Below the pieces are notes generated by a model. It had not been told where the DNA came from, searched no databases, and saw nothing but the letters and a program-made list of their open reading frames with translations. A program made the position numbers and the translations under genes. A stretch of DNA of 64,000 nucleotides, taken from assembly GCF_035994185.1 (NCBI RefSeq), contig NZ_CP108538.1:3286001-3350000 (forward strand), read 5' to 3'. The stretch comes from Streptomyces sp. NBC_01217. Its GTDB lineage: Bacteria; Actinomycetota; Actinomycetes; Streptomycetales; Streptomycetaceae. This document shows positions 59,223 through 64,000 of the stretch, one piece after another; positions within the stretch are counted from its first letter, which is position 1, and every line of letters begins with the position of its first letter.

Positions 59223-60030
59223 CCTGAACCACCACCCTCCTCGTCGCCACCGACTGCACCGAGCGCCCCACCAGCAGCAGCGTGAGCGCCCAGCCGCCCT
59301 GGAAGGCGTATGCCTCCACCAGCCCCCACCCCGTGCTCTTGCCGAGCAGCACATCCGCCGGCACCTGGAGCAGCGAGGACCACGGCAGCACCCGCGCCAC
59401 ATCGCCCAGCACCCCGGGGAACAACGTCAGCGGCAGCAGCATCCCGGAGAAGAACATCCCGGCCAGGGAGGTCATCTGCGCCACCCCCGCCCCGTCCAGC
59501 AGCCAGAACGCGGAGAGCGCCACCAGATAGCGGATCGCGAAACTGACCAGGACACCGAGCGCCACCGAGACGAGGAAGGCCAGCCAGATCCCCGGCGAGG
59601 CGGGCAGCGCCAGATCGAAGGCGAGCGAGCCCAGCAGCATCGGTACGATGCCCCGGCCCAGCAGATGGAAGGCGGCCCGGCCCAAGTCGCCTGCCATCCA
59701 CCACAGTTGGAGGTCAGCGGGCCGGTAGAGATCGACCGCGACATCGCCGGTACGGATCCGCTCGATCAGTTCGTCCTCGAAGCCGCCGCCCATCATGGCG
59801 CAGGTCATCAGCAGCGCCTGGCCCAGCCATACGTAGGTGAGCGCCTGGGACATGTCGTAGCCGCCGAGTTGCGGGCGCTCGTCCCACAGCGCCGTATAGG
59901 TGTACGCCATGATGAAGCCGAAGACGGTGTTGGTGAACACCCCCGCCGCCGTCGCGGTCCGGTAAGTGGCATAGCGCCGGAACCCTCCCGCCGCCACCAC
60001 CGCGTACAGCCGCACCGCATCCACCCCCAT
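59215..60030 (-). CDS. ABC-2 type permease 1
   Basis: 271 residues. Six helices: FTNTVFGFIMAYTYTALW, LGQALLMTCAMMGG, IVPMLLGSLAFDLALP, IWLAFLVSVALGVLVSFAIR, SLAGMFFSGMLLPLTLFPGV, and WALTLLLVGRSVQSV. RIRTGDVAVDLYRPADLQLW is a conserved cytoplasmic loop of the ABC2_membrane_6 family. It is the first gene of the three-gene exporter operon, divergent from the PBP gene with 155 bp between starts. The start could be a few codons upstream. Confidence 0.9.
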   Translation of the reverse strand: MGVDAVRLYAVVAAGGFRRYATYRTATAAGVFTNTVFGFIMAYTYTALWDERPQLGGYDMSQALTYVWLGQALLMTCAMMGGGFEDELIERIRTGDVAVDLYRPADLQLWWMAGDLGRAAFHLLGRGIVPMLLGSLAFDLALPASPGIWLAFLVSVALGVLVSFAIRYLVALSAFWLLDGAGVAQMTSLAGMFFSGMLLPLTLFPGVLGDVARVLPWSSLLQVPADVLLGKSTGWGLVEAYAFQGGWALTLLLVGRSVQSVATRRVVVQGG

Positions 60031-60185
60031 CGCCCGGGTGCCCACCGGCGTTGGACACCAAAGCGCACGACCTTAGCCCAGCGCAGACGATCGCCGCGAC
60101 CGCTTTTCGGGGGTCGATCCGGGGCTTATTCCGCAGAAAAGGGCACTATGGGGGAACTGACCGCGGCCGAGGAGTCTGCACGGAC

Positions 60186-62597
60186 ATGAGCGACGAGCCA
60201 CAGCAGCCGAGCGGGGAGCACGAACCCCATGGCTGGCCCCCCAGGGACCCGTCCGCCCACGGCAGAGACAACGGCAACGTCGGCGCGGAACAGGGCGGCA
60301 ACGCCGGCACGGGGAAGCAGCCCACGGGCTCCAGGAGCCCCAAACGCCCCAAGCGCACCGGCTGGCGCCGCGCCGTCCCCACCTGGCGGATGGCCCTCGG
60401 CACCGTACTCGTCGTCGCCCTGCTGCTGATCGGCGGCTTCATCGCCGGATACGAAGTCGTCGACATCCCGCCCGCCAACGCCAGCGCCACCGCGCAGTCC
60501 AACGTCTACCTCTACAAGGACGGCAGCGTCATCGCCCGCTCCGGCGATGTCAACCGGGAGAACGTCAGACTCGCCCAGGTCCCGCTCACCGTCCAGCACG
60601 CCGTCCTCGCCGCCGAGGACCGCGACTTCTACTCCGAACGGGCCGTCGACCTCAAAGCCATGACCCGCGCCGCCTGGAACACCCTCACCGGCAAGGGCAG
60701 ACAGGGCGGCTCCACCATCACCCAGCAGTACGTCAAGAACTACTACCTCGGCCAGGAACAGACCGTCATCCGCAAGATCAAGGAGTTCTTCATCGCGGTC
60801 AAACTCAACCGCGAGGAGTCCAAGAACCAGATCTTCGAGGGCTACCTCAACACCAGTTACTTCGGCCGCAACGCCTACGGCATCCAGGCCGCCGCGCAGG
60901 CCTACTACGGCAAGGACGTCGGCGACATCACCACCGCCGAGGGCGCCTACCTCGCCTCCCTGCTCAACGCCCCCAGCGCGTACGACGTCGTCGTCCACCC
61001 CCAGAACAAGCCCGCGGCCCTCGCCCGCTGGAACTACGTACTCGACGGCATGGTCAAGGAGAAGTGGCTCGGCCCCGCCGAACGCGCCGCCATGACCTTC
61101 CCCGTACCCGGCAAGGTCAAGTCCTCCACCGGGCTCTCCGGACAACGCGGCTACATCGTCCAGGCCGTCGAGGACTACCTCACCAGCAACAAGGTCATCG
61201 ACGAGAACACCCTGGCCACCGGCGGCTACCGGATCACCACCACACTGGAGAAGAAGAAACAGAACGCGCTCGTCAAGGCCGTCGACGACAACGTCATGTC
61301 CAAGACGAGCAGCGAGCGTACGGCCGACCGCAACGTCCGCGTCGGCGGCGCCTCCGTCGACTCGAAGACCGGCCGGGTCGTCGCCATGTACGGCGGCGTC
61401 GACTACACCAGGCAGTACGTGAACAACGCGACCCGCCGCGACTACCAGGTCGGCTCCACCTTCAAGCCGTTCGTCTTCACCTCCGCCGTCGCCAATGGAT
61501 CCACCACCCAGGACGGGCGGCGCATCACCCCCAACACCGTGTACGACGGCACCAACAAACGCATGGTCCAGGGCCCCGGCGGACCCACCGGATACGCCCC
61601 CGCCAACGAGGACGACGTCAGCTACGGACCCATCACCGTCCGCGCCGCCACCGACAAGTCCGTCAACGCCGTCTACGCCCAGATGGCCGAGGACGTCGGC
61701 CCGGAGAGGGTCAAGCAGACCGCCATCAGTCTCGGCATCCCCGCGGACACCCCCGACCTCACCCCGACCCCGTCCGTGGCGCTCGGTGTCGCCACCGCCA
61801 GCGTCCTCGACATGGCCGAGGCGTACGCCACCCTCGCCAACCACGGCAGGCACGGCGCGTACACCCTCGTCGACAAGGTCAGCAAGGACGGCGTGGAGCT
61901 GGAACTCCCCGGCAGGAGCACCCGGCAGGCCGTCAGCCGCGAGGCCGCCGACACCACCACCGCCGTCCTCCAGAGCGTCGTCGAGGGCGGCACCGCCACT
62001 GCCGCGCAGGCCGCGGGGCGCCCCGCCGCGGGCAAGACCGGCACCGCCGAGGAGGACAGGGCGGCCTGGTTCGCCGGCTACACCCCCGACCTCACCACCG
62101 TCATCGCCGTCATGGGCCAGGACCCCGAGACCGGCGTACAGAAACCGCTCTACGGAGCACTCGGGCTGGCCCGCATCAACGGCGGCGGCGCACCCGCCCA
62201 GACCTGGGCCCAGTACACCGAGGCAGCGCTGCGCGGCACCACGGTCAAGGGCTTCGACCTCACCGTCGAAAAGGGCGCCGAGGAAACCCTCCCGCCCACC
62301 GGGCAGAGCAGCAGCCCCGCCGGGACCGGGAGCCCGTCCGAGCCCCCCTTCAGCGCCCCTCCCAGCAGCCCCGCGAGCACCCCGCCCAGCAGCCCGCCGA
62401 CCCCCGGGAGCAGCGAACCCGACACCGGCGGCACGGACACGGGTTTCCCGCCGGGCGGCGGACCGGAGGACGGCGGCAGGAACTACGGCGAAGACGAGGA
62501 CCGCTACGACTTCCTCCCGGGCGCCCGAGGCACCCCGGCCCCGCAGGCACCCCCGGCGCCCGCAGCGCCGCAGGGCACCCCGGTACCGCTTCAGTGA
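60186..62597 (+). CDS. Class A penicillin-binding protein (GT51 + transpeptidase)
   Basis: 803 residues; GAGGAG lies 11 bases before the ATG. One membrane helix (ALGTVLVVALLLIGGFIAGY, about 76-95) follows a Pro/Gly-rich cytosolic lead. The GT51 domain has AVLAAEDRDFYSERAVDLKA (catalytic Glu), GGSTITQQYVKNYYLGQEQT and KIKEFFIAVKLNREESKNQI. The transpeptidase domain has QVGSTFKPFVFTSAVANGST (SxxK), DKSVNAVYAQ (SxN) and PAAGKTGTAEEDRAAW (KTG). Both activities are thus present: glycan polymerisation and cross-linking at the outer membrane face. The C-terminal 120 residues are a Pro/Ser/Gly tail. It ends 7 bases inside the convergent SMR gene. Confidence 0.95.
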   Translation: MSDEPQQPSGEHEPHGWPPRDPSAHGRDNGNVGAEQGGNAGTGKQPTGSRSPKRPKRTGWRRAVPTWRMALGTVLVVALLLIGGFIAGYEVVDIPPANASATAQSNVYLYKDGSVIARSGDVNRENVRLAQVPLTVQHAVLAAEDRDFYSERAVDLKAMTRAAWNTLTGKGRQGGSTITQQYVKNYYLGQEQTVIRKIKEFFIAVKLNREESKNQIFEGYLNTSYFGRNAYGIQAAAQAYYGKDVGDITTAEGAYLASLLNAPSAYDVVVHPQNKPAALARWNYVLDGMVKEKWLGPAERAAMTFPVPGKVKSSTGLSGQRGYIVQAVEDYLTSNKVIDENTLATGGYRITTTLEKKKQNALVKAVDDNVMSKTSSERTADRNVRVGGASVDSKTGRVVAMYGGVDYTRQYVNNATRRDYQVGSTFKPFVFTSAVANGSTTQDGRRITPNTVYDGTNKRMVQGPGGPTGYAPANEDDVSYGPITVRAATDKSVNAVYAQMAEDVGPERVKQTAISLGIPADTPDLTPTPSVALGVATASVLDMAEAYATLANHGRHGAYTLVDKVSKDGVELELPGRSTRQAVSREAADTTTAVLQSVVEGGTATAAQAAGRPAAGKTGTAEEDRAAWFAGYTPDLTTVIAVMGQDPETGVQKPLYGALGLARINGGGAPAQTWAQYTEAALRGTTVKGFDLTVEKGAEETLPPTGQSSSPAGTGSPSEPPFSAPPSSPASTPPSSPPTPGSSEPDTGGTDTGFPPGGGPEDGGRNYGEDEDRYDFLPGARGTPAPQAPPAPAAPQGTPVPLQ

Positions 62598-62911
62598 CCC
62601 GCGGTCGCCTTCAGGCCCACGACGGCCACCAGCAGCAGACAGACGAAGAAGATCCGGGCGGCGGTCACCGGCTCACCCAGCACCACCATGCCGAGAACCG
62701 CCGCACCGGCCGCCCCGATACCGACCCACACGCCGTAGGCCGTGCCGATCGGCAGCGTCCGCGCCGCATGCGAGAGCAACACCATGCTCACCACGATCCC
62801 CAGCCCCGTGAACACACTCGGCCACAGCCGTGTGAACCCCTCGGTGTACTTCATCCCGATCGACCAGGCCACTTCCAGCAGACCGGCGACAACGAGCAGA
62901 ACCCAGGCCAT
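62591..62911 (-). CDS. SMR family guanidinium exporter (Gdx/SugE type)
   Basis: 106 residues with GGAGGTG before the ATG. The four helices are WVLLVVAGLLEVAWSIGMKY (membrane Glu in LLEV, the proton/cation site), PSVFTGLGIVVSMVLLSHAA, GTAYGVWVGIGAAGAAVLGM and ARIFFVCLLLVAVVGLKAT. The motif WSIGMKYTEGFTRLWPS in the first loop is typical of the Gdx/SugE subfamily, which exports guanidinium ion in exchange for protons. The guanidine-III riboswitch in its leader confirms this. The gene overlaps the PBP 3' end by 7 bases. Confidence 0.95.
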   Translation of the reverse strand: MAWVLLVVAGLLEVAWSIGMKYTEGFTRLWPSVFTGLGIVVSMVLLSHAARTLPIGTAYGVWVGIGAAGAAVLGMVVLGEPVTAARIFFVCLLLVAVVGLKATAGH

Positions 62912-62953
62912 GACGGCACCTCCGACGAGACAGAAACGCGAACAACACGGGGT

Positions 62954-62994
62954 GCGTCGTCTTTGCGGAGCCCGGTACGGCGCGTCTCGTCGGG
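62954..62994 (-). promoter_or_regulatory. Guanidine-III riboswitch (mini-ykkC class III aptamer)
   Basis: On the minus strand, 43 nt before the SMR start, the 41-nt segment reads CCCGACGAGACGCGCCGTAC, CGGGCTCCGCAA, AGACGACGC. It has the same length and conserved blocks as guanidine-III aptamers: CCxGACGAG, GCGCCGTAC, CxGG pairing with the 5' CC-G, and AAGACGxCGC. One pseudoknot pair is C-A instead of C-G. The CGACGAGAC of the aptamer (62984-62992) is an exact complement of GTCTCGTCG (62923-62931), next to the Shine-Dalgarno GGAGGTG, giving a simple on/off translation switch: ligand binding frees the ribosome site. Confidence 0.9.
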
Positions 62995-63023
62995 ATCACT
63001 CAACCGTAGCAAAGAACATGTAA

Positions 63024-63053
63024 AGGGCCTGGTGACAACGGTCACCAGGCCCT
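63024..63053 (-). terminator. Terminator downstream of the GroES-like gene
   Basis: AGGGCCTGGTGAC (63024-63036) and GTCACCAGGCCCT (63041-63053) form a perfect 13-bp stem with an AACG loop, just past the stop of the gene at 63078. It separates that gene from the riboswitch leader. On the minus strand TTTACATG follows. Confidence 0.85.
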
Positions 63054-63077
63054 GCGTCGAGCGCCGCCGCGGGCGGC

Positions 63078-63416
63078 CTACAGATACAACCCGGTGGAAT
63101 CCATGGACCCCTCGAACCGGTCCGCCGCCACCGCGTGCAGATCCCGCTCGCGCATCAGCACGTACGCCACACCGCGCACCTCGACCTCCGCACGGTCCTC
63201 GGGGTCGTACAGCACCCGGTCGCCCGGCTCCACCGTCCGCACGTTCTGGCCCACCGCGACGACCACGGCCCAGGCCAGGCGGCGGCCGACCGCGGCCGTC
63301 GCCGGAATCAGAATGCCGCCACCGGACCGCCGCTCGCCCTCCGGTGTATCGGACCGGACCAGCACACGGTCGTGCAGCATACGGATGGGCAGCTTGTCGT
63401 CGGTGTTCTCGCTCAC
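63078..63416 (-). CDS. GroES-like co-chaperonin family protein
   Basis: 112 residues from GTG. The chaperonin-10 pattern is present: LPIRMLHDRVLVRSDTPEGE, RRSGGGILIPATAAVGRRLA (the mobile-loop position), WAVVVAVGQNVRTVEPGDRV, LYDPEDRAEVEVRGVAYVLM. The usual C-terminal KYGGTE motif is replaced by RERDLHAVAADRFEGS, so it is a paralogue rather than the main GroES; the housekeeping groES lies with groEL1 elsewhere in streptomycetes. Partner unknown. Confidence 0.85.
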   Translation of the reverse strand: MSENTDDKLPIRMLHDRVLVRSDTPEGERRSGGGILIPATAAVGRRLAWAVVVAVGQNVRTVEPGDRVLYDPEDRAEVEVRGVAYVLMRERDLHAVAADRFEGSMDSTGLYL

Positions 63417-63477
63417 GCCCCGCAACCTACCTGCCCACCGCGGCTCCCCACGCCTCCGGGGTGCACCGACCGCTCCG

Positions 63478-63798
63478 TCACTTCTTCCGCCGCCGCTTCG
63501 ACACCGCGAACAGCCCCACGACACCCACCACGAGCAACGCCGCCGGAATCACCCGCTCCAGACGCGGGGAGCCCTCCTCGGACACGAACCGCGCCTTCAC
63601 GTCCGACACCGTCCGGTTCACCGCGACGAAGGCCCGTCCCGCCGTCCGGTCCACGGCCTCGGCGGCCTTGGCCTTCGCATCCCCCATGATCGTCTTCGGG
63701 TGCACCCGCACCCCGATCTCATCGAGCACCACCGCCAGCTGCTCACGCCTGCTGATGATGTCCGCCTCGATCTGCGCAGGGGTCCTGGCATCCGACAC
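63478..63798 (-). CDS. DUF3618 family protein
   Basis: 106 residues. The DUF3618 pattern (ARTPAQIEADIISRREQLAV, VLDEIGVRVHPKTIMGDAKA) occupies the first half; a C-terminal helix (VIPAALLVVGVVGLFAV) and SKRRRKK tail anchor it to the membrane. Such proteins occur next to bcp and GroES-like genes in Streptomyces. Function unknown. It is divergent from bcp, 130 bp between starts. Confidence 0.85.
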   Translation of the reverse strand: MSDARTPAQIEADIISRREQLAVVLDEIGVRVHPKTIMGDAKAKAAEAVDRTAGRAFVAVNRTVSDVKARFVSEEGSPRLERVIPAALLVVGVVGLFAVSKRRRKK

Positions 63799-63928
63799 CG
63801 CGCCGCCTCCGTGGTCCTCGTCCGGTAAACCTTCGTCGACAGTCTGTCAGCTCGACCGCCCACGCACCCGGCGGCACCCCTATTACGCTCGGTCCCATAC
63901 ACCCCGCGTGTCCAACTGAGGAGAACCA

Positions 63929-64000
63929 TGAGCGAGCGACTCCAGCCCGGCGACACCGCCCCCGCCTTCACCCTTCCCGACGCCGACGGCAACGAGATCT
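63929..64000 (+). CDS. bcp: Bacterioferritin comigratory protein/thioredoxin peroxidase (5' end only)
   Basis: Only the first 24 codons are in the window: MSERLQPGDTAPAFTLPDAD then GNEI. GAGGAG precedes the ATG, and TACGCT at 63884 is a candidate -10 for it. The GDxAPxFxLxDxxG start is the mark of peroxiredoxins of the Bcp/PrxQ type, which reduce hydroperoxides using thioredoxin. The catalytic Cys lies beyond the window. Confidence 0.8.

Noticed and set aside
60126..61853. Long open frame on the minus strand across the PBP gene (575 codons)
   Set aside because: It is the antisense shadow of a GC-rich gene: Gly/Val/Asp-rich with no family features, while the + strand has all GT51 and transpeptidase motifs.

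Overview
The window is about 72% GC, with GC-biased third codon positions, GTG and TTG starts, leaderless-type promoters, whi/AbaA-type regulator clusters and a cslA-glxA-cslZ locus. All of this points to a Streptomyces chromosome. I count about 60 genes, one tRNA, one riboswitch and several decayed genes. No integrase, IS element, CRISPR array or plasmid replication gene was seen.

Layout. 0-6 kb: the 5' part of a cell-wall-hydrolase-like gene, tRNA-Lys(CUU) with its terminator, then the hyphal-tip glycan genes cslA-glxA with the convergent GH6 gene cslZ. 6-20 kb: chromosomal housekeeping and surface genes, including a class F and a class E sortase, an LAXTG surface protein, a ROK regulator with a divergent oxidoreductase operon, a FAH hydrolase, a YidC paralogue, and an HxlR/MFS pair with paired operators. 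20-31 kb: a restriction/defence island of lower GC. Seven + strand genes lie head to tail: MORC-like GHKL ATPase, Z1 ATPase (frameshifted at its P-loop), a NaeI-family restriction endonuclease, a PIN-like protein, an unknown protein and Vsr. A C5-cytosine methyltransferase lies tail to tail with them, and an HNH nuclease is divergent from it. 31-38 kb: a regulatory and accessory patch with an RsbW-like ATPase, an XRE/DUF5753 regulator, two DUF397 proteins, gene remnants, methyltransferase, MerR and reductase genes, and a DHFR-like protein. 38-50 kb: a secreted hydrolase, a second LAXTG protein and a dead copy of its 3' end, a Ser/Thr kinase and small accessory genes. 50-64 kb: core-like genes including a TetR/MFS operon, DUF445, an SGNH hydrolase, DUF1707, a three-gene ABC-2 exporter, a class A PBP, an SMR exporter under a guanidine-III riboswitch, a GroES-like protein, DUF3618 and the start of bcp.

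How genes work together. CslA makes a beta-glucan that GlxA and CslZ act on at the growing tip. The class E sortase plausibly anchors the two LAATG/LAETG proteins. The NaeI-like nuclease and the C5 methyltransferase form a restriction-modification pair (predicted site GCCGGC). It carries Vsr for repair of deaminated methylcytosine, and is embedded with MORC, Z1 and PIN-like proteins in what looks like one operon. The most notable items are this composite system, a sharp change in base composition and a frameshift inside its Z1 gene, and the guanidine-III riboswitch with a readable expression platform.

All functions are inferred from sequence recognition by eye; no database search was run.
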